DNA of 5,642 nucleotides, from NCBI GenBank assembly GCA_029880385.1, contig JAOUOM010000174.1, forward strand, positions 1 through 5,642, written 5' to 3'. A program made the translations under genes and the position numbers. Of this stretch, positions 1-5,642 are shown piece by piece; position 1 is the stretch's first letter, and every line of letters starts with the position of its first letter. The stretch comes from Cyclobacteriaceae bacterium. Its GTDB lineage: Bacteria; Bacteroidota; Bacteroidia; Cytophagales; Cyclobacteriaceae. The notes under the pieces are model-generated. The model worked only from the letters and a program-made list of their open reading frames with translations, ran no database searches and was not told the DNA's origin.

Positions 1-349
1 ATTCCTGCTCCTTTACAAAACGGTTTTCGCTAATGTAATAATCCCGTAAACGCACAAATTCCTTTGTACGGCCAATACTGTAACGCATTTCGCCTTTTGC
101 AAAATTCAAATAAAAATTTTTCTGTCTAAAATCAAACCTGCCATAGTCATACATCCAGTCAATATTTCGTGCCGGATCCTTTACCCTGATCCCGCTATGG
201 CCAAATACGGAATAAAGCTCCGATTGGTAGGGACCAAACGTAATCACCGAAATCGTGGCTTCATCCGACAGCCGGATCGGGGCTACCTGTCCCCGCGCCT
301 GCATGATCACGATCCACCCAAAAACCAAAAGAACATATTTCAGATTCAT
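1..349 (-). CDS. DUF4105 / Lnb N-terminal domain exported protein (3' part outside window)
   Basis: The first 116 residues are visible; the reading frame stays open to the left edge, so the C-terminal part is missing. The ATG at 347-349 begins a convincing signal peptide: MNLK, then a hydrophobic stretch (YVLLVFGWIVIM), then QARG with likely cleavage before Q21. The mature part starts with features I recognise from the DUF4105 (Lnb_N) family common in Bacteroidota: ITFGP at about 36-40, ELYSVFGHSGIRVKDP at 44-59, IDWMYDYGRFDF at 63-74 and NFYLNFAKGEMRYSI at 78-92. The family is named after the N-terminal periplasmic domain of lacto-N-biosidase; its biochemical role in Bacteroidota is not established, and usual members are about 350-400 residues, so roughly a third is seen here. 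The protein should act in the periplasm or at the envelope. It is divergent from the radical SAM gene. Family assignment is firm; function is open. Confidence 0.88.
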   Translation of the reverse strand, partial: MNLKYVLLVFGWIVIMQARGQVAPIRLSDEATISVITFGPYQSELYSVFGHSGIRVKDPARNIDWMYDYGRFDFRQKNFYLNFAKGEMRYSIGRTKEFVRLRDYYISENRFVKEQE

Positions 350-375
350 AACAACATTTGATTAGGTTTACATTT
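350..375. promoter_or_regulatory. 26-base gap between divergent start codons
   Basis: This is the whole space between the ATG of the DUF4105 gene (minus strand, 347-349) and the preferred ATG of the radical SAM gene (plus strand, 376-378). It is AT-rich and has no clear ribosome binding site in either direction, which is normal for Bacteroidota. On the plus strand, TAGGTTTA at 363-370 matches the Bacteroidota -7 consensus TAnnTTTG at 7 of 8 positions, but I see no TTTG-type -33 element at the proper distance. If that box were real, transcription would start almost at the ATG. The minus-strand promoter would have to lie inside the radical SAM coding region. Calling this a promoter is inference. 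Confidence 0.25.
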
Positions 376-1398
376 ATGTATGTACACTGGCGCGATACCC
401 TACAACTGGCATCAAAACTAAACGTTATCCGAATAATCAACGCCATAAAAATTACGCTAAGCTACCTGATTTCCCGCATCACAAACCAGCCCGGCATACA
501 GGGCCTGCCAATGAGCATCTCCGTAGAGCCAACTACGGCCTGCAACCTTCGATGCCCCGAATGTTCCAGTGGCCTTCGGTCTTTTACCCGCCCTACCGGC
601 CGGATCAGTTTGGGTCAATTCAATCAAATTCTTGCGCAGCTAGCCACCCATTCAACCTATCTTACCTTTTACTTCCAGGGAGAGCCCTATCTCAATCCAA
701 ACTTTCTTGAAATGGTACAGCGGGCACATGAAAAACAATTATACACCGCTACTTCCACAAATGCCCACTTCCTTTCTGATGAAACCGCACGCGACACGGT
801 CAAATCCGGGCTCAACCGCCTCATCATAAGCATCGATGGTATCAGCCAGGAATCCTATAGTAACTACCGGAAGGATGGTGAGTTAAATAAAGTCCTTACG
901 GGTACCCGCCTGCTGGTCGAATGGAAAAAAAAATTGAACTCGCCTACACCGGTGATAATATGGCAGTTTCTTGTCACTGCTGGCAATGAGCATGAAATCC
1001 CGGCTTTGCACAAACTTGCCAAAAGCTATCAGGTAGACAAAGTAGCCCTCAAAACCATACAGGTGTATGACCATAGCAGGGGTAATTCCCTTATTCCCAC
1101 ACAGGAACGCTATTCGCGCTATCGCAAACTGCCCGACAATACCTACCAAATCAAAAACAAGTTACTCCATCATTGCTGGAAAATGTGGAGTTCATGTGTC
1201 ATCACATGGGATGGGCAGGTAGTGCCTTGCTGTTTTGACAAAGACGCATCCCATCCTATGGGCAACCTGTTTTCCCGGCCATTTGCTGAAATATGGAACG
1301 ATATTCCCTACCGGAATTTCAGAAAAGAACTGCTCACATCCAGGAGCTCGGTGGAAATGTGCAAAAACTGCTCGGAAGGCACGCGCATCTGGGCCTGA
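376..1398 (+). CDS. Radical SAM/SPASM domain protein, substrate unknown
   Basis: A 340-residue radical SAM enzyme. After an N-terminal amphipathic stretch (about 1-40), the sequence MSISVEPTTACNLRCPEC holds the CX3CX2C motif for the SAM-binding [4Fe-4S] cluster at C56, C60 and C63. FYFQGEP (98-104) is the GGEP-like SAM-contact motif, followed by ATSTNAH (125-131) and IISIDG (150-155). The C-terminal SPASM region carries C267, C274, C285-C286 and C329-x2-C332, with WDGQVVPCCFDKD and a GNLFSRPFAEIW segment, so at least one auxiliary Fe-S cluster is expected. I chose ATG 376 because the resulting N-terminus MYVHWRDTLQLA fits what I recall of the family; an in-frame TTG at 358 would add six residues and nearly touch the divergent gene. 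The whole protein resembles a widespread but uncharacterised Bacteroidota group of cytoplasmic SPASM proteins. No RiPP precursor or maturation partner is adjacent, so the substrate cannot be inferred. Convergent with the downstream lipoprotein gene. Confidence 0.93.
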   Translation: MYVHWRDTLQLASKLNVIRIINAIKITLSYLISRITNQPGIQGLPMSISVEPTTACNLRCPECSSGLRSFTRPTGRISLGQFNQILAQLATHSTYLTFYFQGEPYLNPNFLEMVQRAHEKQLYTATSTNAHFLSDETARDTVKSGLNRLIISIDGISQESYSNYRKDGELNKVLTGTRLLVEWKKKLNSPTPVIIWQFLVTAGNEHEIPALHKLAKSYQVDKVALKTIQVYDHSRGNSLIPTQERYSRYRKLPDNTYQIKNKLLHHCWKMWSSCVITWDGQVVPCCFDKDASHPMGNLFSRPFAEIWNDIPYRNFRKELLTSRSSVEMCKNCSEGTRIWA

Positions 1399-1405
1399 TT
1401 CACGG

Positions 1406-1798
1406 CTAATTTTTGGTTAAGGAAATGAATATATCATCCATTAATTGGAGTTGTACGTTATCCGCTTTCTTTTCTTTAATCAAATAAAATATACCCCTCC
1501 GGTTCTGATCAGTAAGGAGGAAAAGGGAGTCACCTGCCATTTCCCATGCCTGGGTATGCACCAACGTATCGGCACCAAACAAACATCCGGGAAAACCATA
1601 GGCATGGATTGTCAATGAATCTTTCAAAAAATCAAAACGTCCGTACATTTCCAGTTTCACGTCACTGCCTACTCCCTCGAATGCGCCCGGTTGTGCAAAC
1701 CACCTCGCGTGCCAACTCCCCTCAAAAGGCCCCGAAGGGCTGCCACAAGCCACCATCATGAGAAATGGCAACAGAATTTTACCTGCTTTTTGTATCAT
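1406..1798 (-). CDS. Small putative lipoprotein, unknown function
   Basis: A 130-residue protein whose N-terminus (MIQKAGKILLPFLMMVACGS) looks like a lipoprotein signal: basic start, hydrophobic core and a lipobox-like MVAC with the lipidated Cys at C18. Met at -3 is not the ideal lipobox residue, but the pattern is otherwise good. The mature part (about 113 residues) is rich in alternating hydrophobic strands and aromatic residues, such as FEGSWHARW, GRFDFLKDSLTIHAYG, GDSLFLLTD and DDIFISLTK. This suggests a small beta-sheet or lipocalin-like fold, which is inference only. A second Cys (C72) lies in GFPGCLFG. I do not recognise a named family. The ATG lies 3 bases after the TGA of the PD40-OmpA gene, so it is the last visible gene of that operon and is probably translationally coupled; a role beside the OmpA protein at the outer membrane is plausible. 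The stop is 7 bases from the end of the convergent radical SAM gene. Confidence 0.8.
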   Translation of the reverse strand: MIQKAGKILLPFLMMVACGSPSGPFEGSWHARWFAQPGAFEGVGSDVKLEMYGRFDFLKDSLTIHAYGFPGCLFGADTLVHTQAWEMAGDSLFLLTDQNRRGIFYLIKEKKADNVQLQLMDDIFISLTKN

Positions 1799-1801
1799 AC
1801 A

Positions 1802-3871
1802 TCAACTCCCCACTTCCACTACCTTAAATTCTACCCTTCGGTTTTTTGTTCGTCCTTCAATGGTCTCATTTGACGCAACCGGCATGGATTCCCCAAAGCC
1901 CTCGACTTTTATCCTGGAACGATCAATGCCGTTCAAAATAAAATAATTATAAACGGATTTTGCCCGTCGGCGAGACAAGTCCAGGTTATATTCGGCCACT
2001 CCGCGTGAATCCGTATGCCCGGCGATTTCAATCTTTTGTATTTTTCCAGTACGCATATATGCCAGTATCCTTTCCAGCTCCGGGTACGATGCCGTGGTAA
2101 GCTCGTCTCTATCAAATGCAAAAAAGATATTGTTCATCACAATGGGCTTCCCGGCTTCTATGGGAGATATCATCAAATCCATCCTGATTGAGTCAGACTT
2201 TCGAATCTCGTTGAGGTCTATGTTTTCATTTTGCGACAGGAACCCATCCAGGTCAGCTGACAGGCCAAACCTGGCTCCTGGCCGAAGCGAAAAATTATAG
2301 CTGCCATCCGCATTTGTCATGACTGACCCTATATCGATGCCATCAGGCAAACGCTCAACCAAAACTTTTACATTGGCCATTCCTTCATTGGTATTCGTAT
2401 TGATCACCCTGCCTGAAACCGCAATCACAATCGTCTCCTCTTCCTGAACCAGGTGCTGGACCGATGAAGCCAGAGGATCGCTGGGATCAATAAAAAATTC
2501 ATCTACTCTAAACCGAAAAATATCCGTATCGTCATCTACTCTGCCCCGGGTAAAATACAGGTGTTTTCCTGTCACCGGAATACTGAAATACTGATCGTCC
2601 TGATCGGTATTGATCCCTGCTCCCAGGTTGTCAGGTGGCGACCATTTCATCCAGGTATCATCCAACCTCCGCGATACATATATATCCAATTGGCCATAGC
2701 CTTTAAATCCGGATGACGAAAAATATAGTGTTTTCCCGTCTTCGGCCAAAAATGGAGCAGCTTCCTCAGCGGCAGAGTTGAGTGTCCCCCCTATATTTTT
2801 TGGCTCACTCCATCCGTTTCCATTTTTGAAGGAAATATAAAGATCCCGACCCCCATAGCTGTCATCACGCTCCACTGCCTGCAGCAATACCTGTCCGCCC
2901 GGAACCAGAAAAAAGTCTGCTTTAGGGGAATAATTATATTCATTCTCCACTTCAATGGATTGCGGTTCGGTAAATTTTCCGTCTTCGAAATACGCCATGG
3001 AAACCCCGGCATACATGCGTCCTTTTTTCCCATATCGATTGCCCAGGATAAACATTTCTTTATCGTCGACTTTCGAAACAGAACTTATGAAGTTAGGGCC
3101 TTCCGTATTAAGCGGCGGACCGGCATTTACAGCCACATTCCACTCTTTTTCCACTTCATTCCATGTCGAAACCCATATATCTTCCGGATCATCCACTCCT
3201 CCCACATTGCCTGGGTGGTATTTTCTGCTGAAATACAATTTTTTGCCATCCGGCGATATGATCGGACTATGCTCGACATAGGTACTGTTTACATTTTCAC
3301 TTAATTTTTCCGCATCTATCTTACTATTTACCCCTTTGGCCAGATCGATCAATACGGTTATGGGAATATTGGAAGCAGAAATGCCAATGGCATCAATGCT
3401 GTTATACCCCGGCACTGCCTCCCCATCAATTTCAACACGTATGGCCTGTATTTCAACACCGTGAACAGTTTCGTCAAAAAACAAATTAAGCAAACGGTTT
3501 TCTGTGGGAATAGCCCGTGGTTTTAGTTCAAATAACACATAGTCATTATAGTCACGGTCATATGCCACTACCCGTGTTATAGACCCGGGGTTTTCAGTTT
3601 CGGCAATGGCAACCTGCTTGGCTTTGATTGCCTGGGGAAAAGCTACCATCACGAAATCCTTTTTGTCCGGACTTTTTGGTCGCCAGGCGTTTGGGTTCTC
3701 TCCACTTTTTGGCAACACATTGGGCTTATGGAGCACTTGAAGGGCTGAAAACTCCAAAGGGCCAAATTCAGATGAAACATCAATAACCTCTGATGCCCAT
3801 ATCACTGACTCCTGGGCACTGACGATTCCTTTGGCCAGGAGAAGGATTAAGAGCAGGTACAATTTTCTCAT
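1802..3871 (-). CDS. PD40 / CarboxypepD_reg-like / OmpA-family outer membrane protein, PorE-like
   Basis: A 689-residue exported protein. A signal peptide (MRKLYLLLILLLAKGIVSA, likely cut after A19) leads into an N-terminal module (about 22-168: WASEVIDVSSEFGP, KPNVLPKSG, VPGYNSIDAIGIS) that looks like the discoidin-like domain of some Bacteroidota OmpA proteins. Residues 200-456 form a PD40/WD40-like propeller with repeated blades, for example HSPIISPDGKKLYFSR at 201, EDGKTLYFSSSG at 377 and TGKHLYFTRG at 434, each followed by a DIW/DLY/DIY/DIF strand. A carboxypeptidase-regulatory-like domain follows (about 483-555: VSGRVINTNTNEG, NADGSYNFSLRPG). The OmpA C-terminal domain (about 578-687) has GHTDSRG and LSRRRAKSV; D621 and R636, spaced 15 apart, match the diaminopimelate-binding pair of E. 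coli OmpA, so binding to peptidoglycan is expected. There is no lipobox. The layout recalls PorE of the type IX secretion system but without TPRs; that link is inference. It follows the short OmpA gene by 22 bases and precedes the lipoprotein gene by 3. Confidence 0.93.
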   Translation of the reverse strand: MRKLYLLLILLLAKGIVSAQESVIWASEVIDVSSEFGPLEFSALQVLHKPNVLPKSGENPNAWRPKSPDKKDFVMVAFPQAIKAKQVAIAETENPGSITRVVAYDRDYNDYVLFELKPRAIPTENRLLNLFFDETVHGVEIQAIRVEIDGEAVPGYNSIDAIGISASNIPITVLIDLAKGVNSKIDAEKLSENVNSTYVEHSPIISPDGKKLYFSRKYHPGNVGGVDDPEDIWVSTWNEVEKEWNVAVNAGPPLNTEGPNFISSVSKVDDKEMFILGNRYGKKGRMYAGVSMAYFEDGKFTEPQSIEVENEYNYSPKADFFLVPGGQVLLQAVERDDSYGGRDLYISFKNGNGWSEPKNIGGTLNSAAEEAAPFLAEDGKTLYFSSSGFKGYGQLDIYVSRRLDDTWMKWSPPDNLGAGINTDQDDQYFSIPVTGKHLYFTRGRVDDDTDIFRFRVDEFFIDPSDPLASSVQHLVQEEETIVIAVSGRVINTNTNEGMANVKVLVERLPDGIDIGSVMTNADGSYNFSLRPGARFGLSADLDGFLSQNENIDLNEIRKSDSIRMDLMISPIEAGKPIVMNNIFFAFDRDELTTASYPELERILAYMRTGKIQKIEIAGHTDSRGVAEYNLDLSRRRAKSVYNYFILNGIDRSRIKVEGFGESMPVASNETIEGRTKNRRVEFKVVEVGS

Positions 3872-3893
3872 AATACGTTTGGGTAATCTGTTA

Positions 3894-4598
3894 TTAATTC
3901 TGACGGATCAAGCGTACTTCAACCCTTCGGTTTAATCCTTTGGCTTCATCGGTACGCTCTGTTGTAATGGGAACTGTTCCTCCAAATGCCTTGGTTGTTA
4001 CCCTTGCTTTTTTCACCCCATTGCTGATGAGGTATTCTGCCACCGCTTGCACACGGGCTTCCGACAGTTTCATATTAGCCTCTGCATTTCCCGCAAAATC
4101 CGTATGCCCTTCCAACTGGATCAATACATCGGGCCGTTGATTTACATATTCAATAAACTCGTTTAAGGAGGGATAGGAGGATGACAGGATAGTGGCACTA
4201 CCCCGGTTGAAATTTAGGTTGTCCAATCGGATCAATTCCTCTTTTTCATCAGGTGACACCTTCAACTCCATAAATGAAAATCCATCCCCGTCAGTATCTG
4301 AAATTTCAAATTCCTTTTCAAATTCCTGATGACCGCTTACATTATCAATACGAAATGTATACCGGGTGTTTTTGAGAAGTAATAGTTCAAAACTACCATC
4401 CAACGAGGAACGGGTCATCCCCATATCATCATAATAGGGCAATTTTTCATACAATATGGTAGCCGACAACCGTGAGCTATCCTTTTCACTGACCACTCTT
4501 CCACTCACTTTCACCAGATCATTTGGCTGTGCCCAGGACAATTCACCGTGAAATAAAAGTAGTAAAAACACTGCTCGAACAGACAAAACCCTAATCAT
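3894..4598 (-). CDS. Short OmpA-family protein with CarboxypepD_reg-like N-terminal domain
   Basis: A 234-residue exported protein. The signal peptide MIRVLSVRAVFLLLLFHGE... ends in LSWA with probable cleavage before Q24. Residues 29-115 resemble a carboxypeptidase-regulatory-like beta-sandwich (VSGRVVSEKDSSRLSA, then SSLDGSFELLLLKNTRY). Residues 124-232 are an OmpA C-terminal domain: LDNLNFNRGSATI, LEGHTDFAGNAEAN, LSEARVQAVAEYLISNG and LNRRVEVRL. D167 and R182 are the conserved peptidoglycan-binding Asp/Arg pair with the canonical spacing of 15. There is no transmembrane barrel and no lipobox, so it is probably a periplasmic or outer-membrane-associated wall-binding protein. It matches the C-terminal half of the next gene in domain order and many residues, so the two look like paralogues. 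The ATG at 4596-4598 gives the signal peptide directly. A 67-base gap separates it from the M23 gene upstream, and a 22-base gap from the PD40-OmpA gene downstream, which points to co-transcription with the latter. Confidence 0.92.
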   Translation of the reverse strand: MIRVLSVRAVFLLLLFHGELSWAQPNDLVKVSGRVVSEKDSSRLSATILYEKLPYYDDMGMTRSSLDGSFELLLLKNTRYTFRIDNVSGHQEFEKEFEISDTDGDGFSFMELKVSPDEKEELIRLDNLNFNRGSATILSSSYPSLNEFIEYVNQRPDVLIQLEGHTDFAGNAEANMKLSEARVQAVAEYLISNGVKKARVTTKAFGGTVPITTERTDEAKGLNRRVEVRLIRQN

Positions 4599-4665
4599 GG
4601 AAAATTATTTTATAGTGACTGAACGGAAAAATACAATAAATCAACAAAAAATGTAAGAAAATATC
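4599..4665 (-). promoter_or_regulatory. AT-rich 67-base gap upstream of the OmpA operon, possible promoter
   Basis: This is the longest gene-free stretch in the window and lies between the TAG of the M23 gene and the ATG of the short OmpA gene. Read on the minus strand it is strongly AT-rich. It contains TTTTTTG (4645-4651) and then TATTTTTC (4626-4633), the latter matching the Bacteroidota -7 consensus TAnnTTTG at 7 of 8 positions. The spacing between them, about 11 bases, is shorter than the usual 19 or so, so this is a weak candidate. I see no hairpin followed by a T run that could end the M23 transcript, so read-through from the M23 gene is also possible. Confidence 0.3.
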
Positions 4666-5642
4666 CTATTGATGTGCAGCAATACTTGCCATCATTTCCT
4701 CTTTATCTTCAAATTCAATGTGGTTCAGCCGATGAATGATGATGTTCTTTTGATGTAAAAATGCATAGAGCTGGGAAGGGTCTATTGGCTCAGAAGGCGG
4801 CAGATCCACTTTCAATGCATCTACCTGGATGCCATTTTTCCAAAAACGAAAACACAAATGAGCCCCCTTTGCCAGTCCCGTGGAGCCTACATACCCGATG
4901 ATCTGGCCCTGCCTGACCGTTACACCAGGGCGAATCCCCGTTTTAATTTTTTGCATGTGCAAATACTGTGTGGTATAGTTGCTGTTATGACGGATTTTCA
5001 CATAGTTTCCGTTGTATTTGCCAAAAGCAGCTTCTACTACCACACCATCGCCCACCGTACGGATTGGCGTACCCGGTGCGGCCGCATAGTCCGTGCCCAA
5101 ATGCGCCTTGTAGGTCTTTAATACCGGATGAAAACGCTTGGGGTTGTACCGGGAGCTGATGCGCTTATAATCGAGGGGTGCACGCAGGAATGTCTTGCGC
5201 ATGCTATTTCCTTCCTCATCAAAATAGTCTTCCTTCCCTTCGTTATCACCGAAATAGATGCCATAATAGGGCTTCCCAAAATGCTCAAAATATACGCCCG
5301 TTATCTTGCCAATGCCTACAGCCACACCATCCACTGTTTCCTCGTCATAGATCACCTTAAAGCGGTCGCCTTTCTGAATCCTGAAAAAATCTACCTGCCA
5401 GGCCAGTATATCCACCAACTTTCCTGCTAATGCCGGACTGGCTCCGGCTTCCGTTGCCGCTTCATATACCGATGATTGAATGACTGCCGCAATGGTGCGC
5501 TCAACCATTTTCACCGGACGGTGAATATACTCGGCATACACACTATCCCTGAGATGAAAAACCACATACGAACGTGAGTCTGGTTCGAAAATAAATTCAC
5601 GCGCAGAGCGCAACGAATCACTTTCCAATAGGAGCGTATAGG
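4666..5642 (-). CDS. MepM-like M23 family murein endopeptidase (5' end outside window)
   Basis: 324 residues are visible, numbered from the first whole codon (5638-5640). The frame is open through the right edge (YTLLLESDSLRSA...), so the N-terminus and any signal peptide lie outside; an internal TTG at 5626-5628 is not the start. Residues about 45-140 (VERTIAAVIQSSVYEAA, DILAWQVDFFRIQKGDRF, VGIGKITGVYF) resemble the Csd3/MepM second domain that precedes the catalytic domain. The M23 (LytM-type) domain spans about 175-275: HLGTD supplies H180 and D184 (zinc ligands by LytM homology), QYLHM supplies H228, and GAHLCFRFW supplies H261. The residue two after H261, a zinc-ligand His in LytM, is here C263. 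Family members cut the peptide cross-links of peptidoglycan in the periplasm, allowing wall growth. The last 45 or so residues form a charged tail with no recognised domain. It shares its strand with the two OmpA genes, so a common envelope role is likely. Confidence 0.93.
   Translation of the reverse strand, partial: YTLLLESDSLRSAREFIFEPDSRSYVVFHLRDSVYAEYIHRPVKMVERTIAAVIQSSVYEAATEAGASPALAGKLVDILAWQVDFFRIQKGDRFKVIYDEETVDGVAVGIGKITGVYFEHFGKPYYGIYFGDNEGKEDYFDEEGNSMRKTFLRAPLDYKRISSRYNPKRFHPVLKTYKAHLGTDYAAAPGTPIRTVGDGVVVEAAFGKYNGNYVKIRHNSNYTTQYLHMQKIKTGIRPGVTVRQGQIIGYVGSTGLAKGAHLCFRFWKNGIQVDALKVDLPPSEPIDPSQLYAFLHQKNIIIHRLNHIEFEDKEEMMASIAAHQ

Noticed and set aside
358..375. In-frame TTG at 358 as the start of the radical SAM protein
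   Set aside because: ATG 376 gives an N-terminus that fits the family as I recall it. The TTG adds only MIRFTF and leaves 8 bases to the divergent gene.
261..446. 61-residue minus-strand frame spanning the divergent gap
   Set aside because: It overlaps both real gene starts and is a shifted frame of the DUF4105 gene; it shows no domain or signal peptide.
1399..1798. A peptide precursor for the radical SAM enzyme just downstream
   Set aside because: The only downstream gene is on the opposite strand and has a lipoprotein signal; no short plus-strand frame has a leader-core appearance.
2955..3304. Two overlapping plus-strand frames of 108 and 114 codons, and a minus-strand frame of 80 codons at 2791-3033
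   Set aside because: They lie inside the PD40 propeller coding region, which has clear domain evidence; their translations show no motif and look like antisense or shifted shadows.
2008..4110. Shared short sequence (tccgtatgccc at about 2010 and 4100) as a DNA repeat
   Set aside because: Both copies encode the GHTD motif of the two OmpA domains, so the match reflects protein paralogy and not a repeat element.
4858..5430. Several plus-strand frames of 60-100 codons
   Set aside because: They are antisense to the M23 gene, whose catalytic motifs are intact in the minus-strand frame.
5626..5628. TTG as the start of the M23 peptidase
   Set aside because: The frame stays open upstream to the window edge (YTLL before it) with family-like sequence, and no signal peptide follows the TTG, so the gene continues beyond the window.
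1..5642. CRISPR arrays, tRNA or rRNA genes, insertion sequence ends, riboswitches
   Set aside because: No spaced direct repeats, cloverleaf-like segment, terminal inverted repeats or long non-coding leader were seen; nearly all bases lie in supported genes.

Overview
The window reads as a chromosomal segment of a Bacteroidota bacterium, most likely from the Cytophagales or a related order. This rests on lineage-typical protein families (a DUF4105/Lnb_N protein, a PD40-OmpA protein, an M23 peptidase ending in a GxHxCFRFW motif), the absence of clear Shine-Dalgarno sequences, AT-rich intergenic gaps and moderate GC content. There are no rRNA or tRNA genes, no mobile element and no CRISPR array. 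Coding density is very high: the longest gene-free stretch is 67 bases.

Layout from left to right: (1) the 5' part of a minus-strand gene for an exported DUF4105 (Lnb N-terminal domain) protein runs off the left edge. (2) Divergent from it, with only 26 bases between the preferred start codons, is a plus-strand radical SAM/SPASM protein of unknown substrate. (3) That gene converges, with a 7-base gap, on a minus-strand cluster occupying the rest of the window. In transcription order (right to left) the cluster holds a MepM-like M23 murein endopeptidase (its 5' end is beyond the right edge), a 67-base AT-rich gap, a short OmpA-family protein, a long PD40-OmpA protein, and a small putative lipoprotein of unknown function.

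The minus-strand cluster has one theme: the cell envelope. The M23 enzyme would cut peptidoglycan cross-links. The two OmpA-domain proteins keep the Asp/Arg pair that binds peptidoglycan diaminopimelate, so they probably tie something at the outer membrane to the wall. The small lipoprotein starts 3 bases after the stop of the long OmpA gene and may be its partner. The long OmpA protein has a PD40 / carboxypeptidase-regulatory-like / OmpA layout resembling PorE, the peptidoglycan anchor of the type IX secretion system, but it has a discoidin-like N-terminal module where PorE has TPRs. The short OmpA protein looks like a copy of the C-terminal half of the long one.

I found no complete, obviously new system. 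The points most worth a second look are the Cys that replaces a zinc-ligand His in the M23 enzyme, the PorE-like protein with its paralogue and coupled lipoprotein, the orphan radical SAM enzyme, and the very short divergent gap in front of it.
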